Origin: Rana temporaria
Taxonomy: Eukaryota > Chordata > Amphibia > Anura > Ranidae
Length of the DNA: 64,000 bases
Reading direction: 5' to 3'
NCBI RefSeq assembly: GCF_905171775.1
Contig: NC_053490.1
Location: 11,987,155-12,051,154 of the forward strand
The notes beneath the pieces are model-generated. The model saw nothing but the letters and a program-made list of their open reading frames with translations. It did no database searches and was not told where the DNA came from. Positions 54,443 to 64,000 of the stretch are shown in pieces (the first letter of the stretch is position 1; every line of letters starts with the position of its first letter). Position numbers and translations under genes: made by a program.

Positions 54443-55131
54443 TAAGATATTTTAGTCTTCAATTAATGATGTATAATTAGTCATTTTGTAAACTAACATC
54501 TAACTAATAGAGACAGCTGCCCCCTTCTCATGGGGTTAGTGTTATACTGTACTTGTCATGGTTCGCTTAACCTGACTGGCATATCTGGAAATGGATAAAT
54601 ACATATAGACTCATTTAGACGCACTTCAGGGAATCATTACAAGAAGTTCAAAGATTAGAACTAATTAGGATGAGCAGAAAATGGTATAGAGCTCTACAGA
54701 GAGCCGTCCCTCATTGGGGAAATCATACAAGTTACTATACAATTATCAACTTTTGTGTATAAGTTTAAATCTGCCGTTACAGTGTTTTACAAAAATTCAG
54801 ACTACATTGATGCTACATAAAATATAATATTATAATATTAGGTGATCAAAAATGTCCCTTAAAATACCATCAATATAGTTTAACCATTTGACAAATTAGA
54901 AGAATTTAATGAAATATAAAGAGGTTTTACCTTTTAAATTTAGGCTTAAATATACTATCAGAGCAATAACATTTTCTTTTTTATTATATTCTGATTATAC
55001 AGGTAGTGGCAATTACACTTTTTGCAGTACAAATTGCAAAAACAAAGTTCGACTATAAAACTGTCCCTATACATGGATATTCACATTTACTGCCATATAA
55101 AAGCTACATTTCTCAAGAATCTCACCTATAA
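54443..55131. other. Intergenic, nothing recognised
   Basis: AT-rich sequence without supported genes or element ends. Confidence 0.5.
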
Positions 55132-55285
55132 ATGTTCTTCATGTTGATCAATACTGATTTAAAAATCTTAACTAAAATCTTTTCAGTCTTTATAGACAAA
55201 TATGTACATAAGGACCAAGTGGGCTTCATCCTGGGGAGACAGGGCCCTGATCAGATATGGAGAGCAATTGATGTAAATTCTCTAC

Positions 55286-55524
55286 AGCCTCGTACACACG
55301 GCCGAGGAACTCGACAGGCGAAACACATCGTTTTGCTCGTCGAGTTCCTTGTGATGCTGTCAATGAAGTCGGCGAGCCAATTTTCTCCATTCCCGTTGAG
55401 GAAAAAGAGAACATGCTCTCTTTTTGGCTCAACGAGTTCCTCGACAGTTTCCTCGTAGAAAAATGTACACACGACCGGTTTCCTCGGCAAAAAAAAAGAG
55501 AAACTCGGTCGTGTGTACGAGGCC
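55286..55524. mobile_element. MITE with AGCCTCGTACACACGGCCGA end
   Basis: Inverted ends agcctcgtacacacggccga and tcggtcgtgtgtacgaggcc, with internal cgaggaactcg/cgagttcctcg palindromes. 239 bp. It interrupts the L1 fragment and is the same terminus type as 4640-5420. Confidence 0.7.
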
Positions 55525-56406
55525 TTCTTCGTTCTCGGTGGGATAGAGGCGCTCCTCAAGAAGGCGTTTGATTTACAGAAGGCATTTGACACAGTTGTTT
55601 GGCCATACCTTTTTGAAGTTCTGGAGAGATGGGGCTTCGGTCCACACTTCTTGGGAACACTATGTGCACTCTTCTCTAAACCTAGTGTGCAGGAGCGCCT
55701 GCAAGGATGCTATGCATGCATCAAGGCTGTCTCCTTTCTCCACAAATTTTTGCTATTGCCATTGAGACATTGGCAATAGCAATTAAAAATCACCCCGATA
55801 TTTGAGGAGTGTTTTGTGGCCCTATCGAACATAAATGCCCCTTCATGCCCACATACAACCCCTGTCCAAACCATGCCGCCTTAGCCTCCGCAACATCTCC
55901 AGAATACGCCCCTTTTAAACGAATGACACCACCAAGCTTCTAATTCACTCCCTGGTTATCTCTAACCTCGACTACTGCAACTCCCTCCTCATTGGATTAC
56001 CTTTACATAGACTATCCCCCCTTCAGTCCATCATTAATGCCGCTGCAAGACTCATCCACCTTACCAACCATTCAGTGTCCTCCACCCCTCTCTGCCAATC
56101 CCTCCACTGGCTTCCCCTCACCCATAAAATAAAATTCAAAGTATTAACAATAATTTACAAAGCCATCCACAACTCAGCCACCAGCTACATCACTAACCTA
56201 GTCCCAAAATACCAACCAAGCCGCTCTTTTCGGTCTTTCCAAGACCTCCTACTCTCTATCTCCCTTGTCACCTCCTCCTATACTCGCCTCCAGGATTGCT
56301 ACAGAGCTTCTCCCATCCTTTGGAACTCCCTACCCCAATCTGCCCGACTGTCCCCTAATCTATCCATATTTAGACGATCCCTGAAAACTCTTCTCTTTAA
56401 AGAAGC

Positions 56407-56982
56407 TGTGGCGGTGGGACCCTGTGCGACCTTAAAGACTGTTGGATTTCGCCAGATTTTGGAGAGAAGGGCACGCTGATTGCACAGCTGTGTGTTGGGC
56501 TATTTAGCTCTGACTTGACTATGGCTCAGGGCCCCACCCCACAGACAGGAAGTCTGTGCCTGGGAGTCAGGTGGACTCCCATCCCTCTGAGAGAAGTCAG
56601 ACGCTGCATGGGTGCAGCCAGTGCATGCATGTCTGCAGGAGGCTGATGTTCTTGGTGACAGAGCAGCAGGGCGCTGATCAGGAGTAAGCTAGGAGAGAGC
56701 TTAACTCGAGGAAACTCTGTTTGTTCTGAGGAGCAGACCTAAGGCCTAGGCTTATTGCCTGAAACAGCCGGATGGCAAGAATGAAAGCCAGAAGCCTAAA
56801 GTGTTGAGTATGCAAGATACAATAATGGTGGAACCCCCTGTGAGGGCGACTGATGTATTTGTGAACTTTTTTGTGCTTTTAAATAAAAGTGGGCTACCAG
56901 GCCCTTAAAAATTCAGTTCTGGACTGGCGTACTCACTAAAAAAACGCACCTACCACTGGAGTCTGATCACCACAATCTTGCA
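56407..56982. mobile_element. Solo LTR, 576 bp
   Basis: TGTGGCGG...CTTGCA with AAGC at 56403-56406 and 56983-56986. Lifting it out restores the reading of the host LINE. AATAAA near 56882 gives the plus orientation some support. Confidence 0.65.
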
Positions 56983-57050
56983 AAGCCTATCCTGCTTCTA
57001 CCTAATACTGTTTTACTTCCTCCATCAGCTCATCCCCCACAGCTATTACC

Positions 57051-57662
57051 TGTCATGGATATGCAATAGTCTGGCAGCTTACCTGTCTCCATCTGTCCAT
57101 TAGAGGCCTGACTTTGTTCTGGTTACCTTCTTATCTCCTCTCCTTCCTGTATGGCCCCACCCAGGCCATCCCAGGAAGTCTATATTAACTGTTGCACTAC
57201 AGGCCTGCAGTGCTGTTCAACCGTGTTGTTTGCTTTAATTCCTGTCTGCAGTGTGCTACGATTATCTTCCTGTGTACCGTTATTGGCTCGTCCCTGACTT
57301 CTCCTGTTTGCCTGTGATCCTGACCTTTTGCCTGTCCCTCGGTTACCCTTGTCTTCCTGTTGCCCTGACCTCGGCTTACCCATCACTACCGCTTGTCCTG
57401 CTTGCTGCTTCCCCTCTCTCCCTGCGGAGCATGACCTAGGGGATCCCAGGGGTTGCGACCTGGATTCAGCTGCGGCGAAGAACATCCTCACCACTAGAGG
57501 CTCTGGTGAACACAAAGCTGGGTCTTAGTCTCCGCGCCCTGAGCGATCTTGGGTTCATGCTTCCTCTCTAATCGCAGCAGTCGGCCATAGGTTTCACTAC
57601 CCTGTGGTGCATCCCTGACCCCAACGGGGTACACTTGTCACCTGGCCACAGGTGGCCTGACA
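57051..57662. mobile_element. Solo LTR, 612 bp
   Basis: TGTCATGG...GGCCTGACA with perfect TTACC duplications at 57046-57050 and 57663-57667. No internal coding region. It differs in sequence from the neighbouring solo LTR, so two families are involved. Confidence 0.8.
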
Positions 57663-58226
57663 TTACCTTTTGTATCAATTGACCCTCCCTTTTTTAGATT
57701 GTAAGCTCTATTGAGCAGGGCCCTCTGATTCCTCTTGTACCAAATTGTAATGTAACTGTAATGTCTGCCTTTATATTGTTAAGTGCTGCGCAATCTAATG
57801 GTGCTGTATAAAACCTTTATAATAATAATAAATGCGCACTGTTCGCTGACGACCTTCTCCTGTTTGCTTCCCCGCTTCTTGTCTCAGTCCCCGACATCTT
57901 AAAATTACTAAATGACTCGGTCTCAGCCTCCAGACTCCAGGTCAATAAGTCCAGAGCCCTGAATGTTACGGTTGAACCCTCCCTGGTCACTGTTTACAGG
58001 CCCATTTCTCATTCACCTGGAGTTCTGATTCCATCTCTTATTTAGGAGTGCTCCTGGCCCCTATCATAGACCAGTTGTATAAGGTTAATTACCCTCACCT
58101 TTACAAAAAGCTTGATGAGGACCTCAACTCCTGCTCCAGACATGATTTATCCTCGATAGGTCGGATCAATTCAATTAAAATGACATTACTCCCACATCTC
58201 CTTGAATCACTTGCAATTTAGATTAA

Positions 58227-60001
58227 CCACTTCCAGACCGCCTGCCATCGTTATACGTTGCTACTTTGACGTTAAATACCGGGGTTAAGGCAGCGGATAG
58301 CTGCTATAACCCTCATATTTTCTCCAACAGCAGGCGGTCTGCATTAAGGATAAAAGTGGTCTCCGTGTCCCGGTCCTCTCCCCCGCTTGCCTAATCCGTC
58401 TGTAGCAGTAAAGATGATCCGATGCTGTCCCCTGGGAGGCAGGAAGTCAAGTGAGGGAATGATGGCTCCCACTCGACTCAATGTTGTTTGATGACGAAAG
58501 CAACGTCAAACGTCACTTTTGCCCAACGGCCTTAAAGGGAAAAAAAATTTGTTATTAAAAATTAAAGATACTTTTTTTTTTATTGGATTTAAGTGTAAAT
58601 GTGAGATCTGAGGTCCTTTTGACTCCAAATCTCACATTAAAGAGGTCCTGTCATGCTGTTTTTCTATTACAAGGGATGTTTATATTCCTTGTAATAGGAA
58701 TAAAAGTGGCACATTTTTAATTTTTTTTGAAGGGACAGTGTAAAAAAAAAAGGAAAGTGCCCCGCCCCCGCGTGCTCGCGTGCAGAAGCTCGCACCCGCA
58801 TATGTAAACAGTGTTTAAACCACACGTGTGAGGTATCGTCACAATCGTAAGAGTGAGAGCAAGAATTCTATCAAAAGACCTCCTCTGTAACTCAAAACTG
58901 GTAACCTGTAGAAATTTGTAAACATCGCCTATGGAGATTTTTAAGTGTTAAAGTTTGTCTCCATTCCAAGAGCGGGCGCAATTTTGAAGCGTGACAAGCT
59001 GGGTATCAATTTTCACAATTTAAAAAAAAATTGGGCCAACTTTACTGTTTTGTTAGGGCCAGATTCAGAGAGACGGGCGCATCTTTAGTTAGGCGTAGCG
59101 CATCTCATATGCGCTACACCGACGTAACATTGAGAGGCAAGTACTGTATTCACAAAGCACTTGCTCCCATATGTGCGCCGGCGTAACGTAAATGGGCCGG
59201 CGTAAGCCCGCGTAATTCAAAGTAGCAAGGCAGTGGGCGTATAGTATTATAATGAAGCGTGACCCCATGTGAATGCATGGCCGAACGAACGGCGCATGCG
59301 CACGCATGCTCAGAATCACGTTGCAAATACTCCCTACGTTACGACGGCTTAATGCGTACAACGTGAACCTAACTTACGCCCAGCCCCATTCACATACGAC
59401 TTACGTAAACGACATAAAATCCAACGGTACTTCCGACGTCCATACCCTAAACGACTTAGACCAGCTTTTTGGTGGTTTAACTTTACGCCGGAAAAACGCC
59501 TTACTTAAACGACGTAGATTACAGCGACGGGCGCAAGTACGTTCGTGAATCAGCGTCTCTAGCTCATTTACATATTCGACGCGTAAATCAACGGAAGCGC
59601 CCCTTGCGGCCAGCGTAAATATGCACCCAAGATACGACGGCGTAGGAGACTTACGTTGGTCGTATCTTGGCAATATTCAGGAGTATCTCATTTTAAGAAT
59701 GAGCGCATTGATACGACGGCGCACGTTTGGACTTACAACGGCGTATCTACTGATACGTCGGCGTAAGTCTCTCTGAATCGGGCCCTTCGTTTTTAATTTA
59801 AAAAAAGTGTACTTTTTCCCAATAAATTGCGTTTGTAAGACCGCTGTGCAAATACGGTGTAACATAAAGTATTATAATGACCGCCATTTTATTCTCTAGG
59901 GTGTCCGAAAACCAAAAATTATGTTCTGAGTAATTTTCCAGCAAATAAAACAGATTTTAACTTAAACCAAGTGTAAAAAATAGGCCTGGTCCTTAAAGTG
60001 G
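58227..60001. mobile_element. TTAA-flanked MITE holding a Harbinger MITE
   Basis: TTAA at 58223-58226 and 60002-60005. Ends CCACTTCCAGACC and GGTCCTTAAAGTGG. Non-coding. Removing the inner element leaves about 1.05 kb. It interrupts the L1 fragment. Confidence 0.78.
59056..59785. mobile_element. Harbinger-type MITE
   Basis: Ends GGGCCAGATTCAGAGAG and, inverted, GGGCCCGATTCAGAGAG. Flanking triplets are TTA and TTC. Interior TACG/CGTA-rich, like 9006-9735. Length 730 bp, as for 9006-9735. Nested in a TTAA MITE. Confidence 0.78.
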
Positions 60002-60450
60002 TTAAGAGAGCTCACCTGAACAGTTTTCACTCAAAAATTATACACTTTATTTGGGGGGATAAGGCCACTGTTGCCCTAAAACTAGGCTCTTTCGATTGCA
60101 ACTCTGGATAATGGTGGCCGCCGGGCCACGCTGCAGCTCACTGGAATCTGAATTGCAGGCACCTCTAGATGACCTGGAACACCCTCCAGTCCACTGCACT
60201 GAAGAAGCGATGCTGTCCACAGAGTTCCCTCTGGCTATAGCTGTCAGGCTTCCCTGCTGGCCACAAATCATCAGCAAACTCCCTGTTACACGGATCTCCT
60301 GCTGGTAGAATCAAAATGGCGTCCAGAGAGGCTGATCTAGGCCGCACCACACCCGTTTATATCCTCTCCCAGCAGTCTGTTCTGTTCACTCAGCATTCTG
60401 TTCCTTGTAGTGCAAATCAGTCTTGCTGGCAGCGTCAACAAAGTATTCTA

Positions 60451-60470
60451 AACTACACGTCCCATGATGC
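60451..60470 (+). promoter_or_regulatory. ZNF143/Staf-like site
   Basis: AACTACACGTCCCATGATGC is close to the AACTACAATTCCCATAATGC variant of the ZNF143 motif. No gene start is recognised nearby. Confidence 0.3.
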
Positions 60471-60702
60471 TTTGCTCTAAATCCTAACACAGGAAGAAAG
60501 GAAATCCACACATAGAGTCCAGCAAACACTAGAGGGAGCCAATTCCAAATTAACAACACAGAAAATGTCTCTAAATTGTAAGCATATTAGCCAACCCTGG
60601 CTACATTAGTAAATAGAGTCCACCTGTGTGTAATTTAATCTCAGTATAAATTCAGCTGTTTGTGAAGCCCTCAGAGGTTTGTTAGAGAACCTTAGTGAAC
60701 AA

Positions 60703-61930
60703 TAGGGATGGGCTTCGTATTCGAGTCTAACTCATGTTCGACTCGAACATCGTATGTTCGATCGTTCGTCGAATTATGAAAGTTTTGGGCCGTTCGCGCC
60801 AAATTCGAGTTGCGTTTCACGCCCCATAATTCACTGCGGCATCGCAGTGCATTGCTGGCTGATGATTGGCCAAGCATGCACTATGACCCGCATGCTTGGC
60901 CAATCACAGCTTGCAAAAAACGGAGAGCCATAATTGGCCAAAGCCAGGGTGGCTTTGGCCAATTATGGCTCAGGGGGTTTAGTACACGCCCCACACTATA
61001 ACAGGCCGCCTGCAGGTCGGCCTTGTGTAGTGTGTTGCGGTGGTTAAAAGAGAGAAGACAGAGAGAGAGAGAGTGTCATTTTTAGTAGGTAGATAGAGCA
61101 GGCAGGCAGGCAGGCTAGTCAGTTAAATTTACAGCGTGTAGAGGATATATATGCATCCCAGGTGTTGTACATATATTTATACACTGTATAGTTTAGTTAG
61201 ATCAGTTCTTCCTAATTTACTGGCAGGCAGGTGATTGTGCTAGCTGCAGTATTCTAACGTGGTTTATTGCCTGTGTCCTCTGCAGTGTGCACCATAAAGC
61301 TATGTGGTGTGTATACTGCCTTTGTCCTCTGCAGATTGCACCTAAAGCTACGTGTTGTGTGTACTGCCCGTGTCCTCTGCAGATTGCACCTAAAGCTACG
61401 TAGTGTGTACTGCCCGTGTCCTCTGTAATGTGCACCTAAAGCTTTGTGGTGTGTGTACTGTCTGTGTCTGTGCTATTTTTCCTCAATGATTTTCATCCAT
61501 ATTGCAGGGACCAGACATTACATTAAAGCCGCAAGCAGTTTTAAATTACTTTTTTCTTATAGTAATCTAATTTTGTGCAGGGACAGTTCTAAACACGTGC
61601 CACCTCACAGGCATACTATAGACACCCAGCAGGTACTATATTTAAAGGAATTTTTCATTTTTTTTTTTATTTAAGCATCATTAAAATCACTGCTCCAGAA
61701 AAAACAACCGTTTTTAAAACTTTTTTTCCATTGATACATGTTCCCTGGGGCAAGACCCAGGATCTCTAAGACATTTTACGACAATAACTTGCATATTAGG
61801 CTTTAAAATCAGCACTTTTGAAGTCGAATGTCCCATAGACGTCAATGGGGTTCTAAATGTTCGCGCGAACGGTCGGTCCGTTCGAAAGGATCTGGTGCGA
61901 ACCAAATGGGGGGTGTTCGGCTCATCCCTA
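60703..61930. mobile_element. hAT-type MITE, 1228 bp
   Basis: GTGAACAA at 60695-60702 and 61931-61938 is a perfect 8-bp duplication. Ends TAGGGATGGGC and GCTCATCCCTA. The left part holds tcgagt/actcga palindromes. Non-coding. Halves of the same family lie at 32100-32889. Confidence 0.85.
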
Positions 61931-61946
61931 GTGAACAAACACCATC

Positions 61947-63043
61947 ATGAAGGCCAAGGAACACACCAGACAGGTGAGGGATAAAGTTGTGGAAAAGTTT
62001 AAAGCAGGATTTGGTTATACAAAAATACAGTACCCCAAGCTTCGAACACCTCAGCGAGCTCTGTTTAATCCATCATCTGAAAATGGAAAGAGTATGGCAC
62101 AACTGCAAACCTACCAAGACATGGCCGTCTACCTAAACTGACAGGCCGGACAAGGAGAGCATTCATCAGAGAAGCAGCCAAGAAGCCCATGGTAACTCTG
62201 GAGGAGTTGCAGAGATCCACAGCTCAGGGGGGAGAATCTGTCCACAGGACAACTATTAGTCGTGCTCTCCACAAATCTGCCCTTTATGGAAGAGGGACAA
62301 GAAGGAAGACGTTATTGAAAGAAAGCCATACAAAGTTTGTGAGAAGCCATGTGGGGGACACAGCAAACATGTGGAAGAAGGTGCTCTGGTCAGATGAGAC
62401 CAAAATTTAACTTTTTGACCAAAAAGCAAAACACTTGTGTGGTGGAAAACTAACACTGCACATCACCCTGAACACACCATCCCCACTGTGAAACATGGTG
62501 GTGGCAGCATCATGTTGTGGGGATGCTTTTCTGCAGCAGGGACAGGGAAGCTGGTCAGAGTTGATTGGATGGAGCCAAATACAGGGCAATCTTAGAAGAA
62601 AACCTGTAATGCCGCGTACACACAAACATAATTCTGCTCAAGCTTGGCTTGCATACACACGGTCACAGTTCTCTGAACTTTTGAGCGTTAAGAACGTGGT
62701 GACGTACAACACTACAACGAGGCACGAAAAATAAGTTAATGCTTCCGAGCATGCGTCAAATTGTTTCCGAGTATGCATGTTTTTTTTCCCATCGTAACTG
62801 CATACAGACAAACAGATTTTCCGATAGGAATTTTTTCCGTCAGAAAAATAGAGAACCTGCTCTCTATCTAAGTCTGTGGGAAATTCTTACAGAGAAGGTC
62901 TGATGGGGCATACACACGGTCGGAAAATCCGACAAAAAGCTCCCATCAAACTTTTTCCATCGGAAATTCCGACTGTGTGTACGCGGCATTAGAGTTTGCA
63001 AAAGACTTGAGACTGGGGTGGGGGTTCACCTTCCAGCATACTA
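61947..63043 (+). pseudogene. Tc1-like transposase, broken
   Basis: ATG at 61947 (KAKEHTRQ start). A helix-turn-helix region is followed by KKVLWSDETKI near 62380 (first catalytic Asp), then a stop (TTTAA) at once. GGGSIMLW-type sequence near 62505, then the TA MITE, then the start of the second Asp region, truncated at about 63043. Dead. Confidence 0.8.
62609..62989. mobile_element. TA-flanked MITE with ATGCCGCGTACACAC ends
   Basis: TA at 62607-62608 and 62990-62991. Perfect inverted ends atgccgcgtacacac and gtgtgtacgcggcat. 381 bp. Lifting it out rejoins the Tc1 transposase reading. Confidence 0.8.
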
Positions 63044-63060
63044 GAACTAAAGAACCAGAG

Positions 63061-63182
63061 CAAGATGGGATTGAAAGGGCAGTTGCTGAGGCTGACCATA
63101 GACATATACCCATCAAATATTTGATGGGTATACCTGTATGTCTATGGTCAGCCTCAGCAACTGCTCTTCCAATCCCATCTTG
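63061..63182. repeat. Short palindromic hairpin element
   Basis: Arms 63061-63118 and 63121-63182 are inverted copies (caagatgggattgaaagggc at the left edge) around an aaatattt centre, with one short mismatch stretch. It adjoins the truncated Tc1 copy. Confidence 0.8.
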
Positions 63183-64000
63183 CTGTTTCTTTATACTAAT
63201 CTCTCAATGGCGCTCCTCAGACCGACTCCCCACCAAACAGCAATACAGCTTGGGATCTTCAAATTGGGAACCCAGTCACTCACTGGGTCCCCGACACTGT
63301 TCAGATGCTCCGGGTCAGCATGGCCCCGGAACCAGGAACACCGCATGGGACGCACGCCCCGGCCAGGTAGGCCATAACGCCGGGGGCCGTGATGTGGCCA
63401 CCCTAAAGGTTAGTGTCACACTGGACTAAGAACAACCCAGAACCAATGGCGTCTGCCCCATAAATACCCCTCCCCAGCATGCACAGTGAAGACAAACCCC
63501 CCTGATTGGCTGCTGGGAAAGAGCACCCAAACCTTGACTCCACTGCTGCCACCTGCAGCACCGGGGCTGGAAGAACACCCCAGCACAACGGAATGGGCTC
63601 ACAGCACAGCCAAGCTGAGACAGAGACCGCATTTTGCTACTAACAATCAGGATCAGAGTTTAACTACACTCTGATCTACCCTTAAATTTAACTAGCGTCA
63701 GTACTGTAAAGTACATGGGCGCTACACAGGATAACAGTGAAAAAGGGCAGGAGACTACCTTATTAGCACCAGATTATGTGGCACTTTATTGCTGTTTGGC
63801 CCTTATATAGGTGACCTTTTGGAACCTCAAAATGCATCAGCCGCACACACCGGGTGCAACAATAAATACATTTACTCCAGACAAAAATTGGCGCTCTCTT
63901 CCTTGTTATTAGGTTAGGTTTCACACATACTTTAACTTAAAGGGTTTGTAAAGGTTCATGTTTTTTCACCTCAATGCATCCTATGCCCCGGGGGGCAGGG
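63183..64000. other. Intergenic, no gene recognised
   Basis: Moderately GC-rich sequence without supported genes. At 63938 ttaaagggtttgtaaaggtt looks like the start of a further MITE that leaves the window. Confidence 0.4.

Larger units (their letters stand above)
55838..57827 (+). mobile_element. L2/CR1-like LINE 3' part, carrying two solo LTRs
   Basis: ATAAATG occurs at 55831-55837 and at 57828-57834, a probable target duplication. The coding part (55910-56406) gives the C-terminus of a CR1/L2-type ORF2 (SNLDYCNSLL, LQSIINAAARLIH, LHWLPLTHKIKFK, LWNSLPQSARLSPN), ending LLFKEA. The frame resumes after the first solo LTR with YPAST and a stop. The 3' tail has attgtaagctctattgagca and ends in an (AATA)n run, the classic form. 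Confidence 0.8.
55132..60300 (+). pseudogene. L1 reverse transcriptase fragment, shredded by insertions
   Basis: Coding sense is plus. Pieces: 55132-55285 (DLKILTKIF, HKDQVGFILGRQGPDQI); then, after a MITE, 55525-55837 (LQKAFDTVVWPYLFEVL, then RT finger sequence). After an L2/CR1-like LINE, 57830-58222 resumes with CALFADDLLLF, the catalytic block. After a TTAA MITE, 60006 onward continues with a FIWG-type block to about 60300. Each insertion can be lifted out to restore the order. Internal stops also exist, so the gene is dead. Confidence 0.8.
60603..63043 (+). mobile_element. Tc1-like element, truncated and split twice
   Basis: Host pieces are 60603-60702, 61939-62608 and 62992-63043. The first is a typical Tc1 leader (gtccacctgtgtgtaattta). 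A hAT MITE and a TA MITE interrupt the rest. Both outer ends are missing. Confidence 0.75.

Overview
The window reads as vertebrate chromosomal DNA, most probably from a frog (a ranid-like anuran). The organism call is an inference. It rests on two fish-like, single-coding-exon olfactory receptor genes, L1 and L2/CR1-type LINEs, hammerhead-bearing Penelope-like elements, a PNMA-gag Ty3/gypsy element, and several MITE families packed at high density. There is no operon structure, no CRISPR array, and no convincing tRNA or rRNA gene. The only host genes I can support are two paralogous olfactory receptors, at 6398-7345 and 34452-35405. They share about 430 bp of upstream sequence with the same order of TAATTA, an EBF-like site and a TATA box. 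Nearly everything else is transposons, often nested, with target-site duplications that can be read directly.

Layout. 1-6000: a retropepsin remnant, a complete but dead Tc1-like element (664-2278), a TTAA-flanked MITE (2758-3752), and a LINE tail carrying a TA-flanked MITE that itself holds an inverted Penelope-like insertion with a 15-bp duplication. 6000-12400: olfactory receptor 1, a TTAA MITE, a Penelope-like remnant split by a Harbinger MITE, a 524-bp-arm inverted repeat and a 56-bp tandem repeat. 12400-30416: a minus-strand L1 with decayed ORF2 and ORF1, split by an 11.67-kb hAT element (17217-28887) with a perfect 8-bp duplication. The hAT element carries an intact BED-finger transposase on the plus strand and, converging on it, a four-exon Myb/SANT-like gene on the minus strand. 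It also holds a Tc1 fragment, Helitron ends, a minisatellite and a tRNA-type SINE. 30737-34030: a mariner end, a hairpin array, hAT-family ends and a gypsy pol remnant. 34026-40200: olfactory receptor 2, a minisatellite, Tc1 fragments, a 481-bp tandem duplication and MITEs.

40268-48110: a minus-strand Ty3/gypsy element (4-bp duplication CTGG) with PNMA-like gag, protease, reverse transcriptase (RNase H largely deleted) and integrase. Its right LTR is interrupted by a Penelope-like insertion carrying a near-canonical hammerhead ribozyme motif. 48799-50233: two MITEs. 50311-54241: a nearly intact PIF/Harbinger element with convergent SANT-like and DDE-transposase genes. Both genes split with correct splice phases, and each has a TATA box inside its own terminus. 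Two MITEs with the same ends lie at 9006-9735 and 59056-59785. 55132-60300: an L1 fragment invaded by a MITE, by an L2/CR1-like LINE (itself holding two solo LTRs), and by a TTAA MITE holding a Harbinger MITE. 60603-63043: a Tc1 copy split by a hAT MITE and a TA MITE. The last 0.8 kb holds nothing I recognise.

The strongest leads are the large two-gene hAT element with its Myb/SANT partner gene, the potentially autonomous Harbinger with its local MITEs, the hammerhead motif, and the shared promoter module of the receptor pair.
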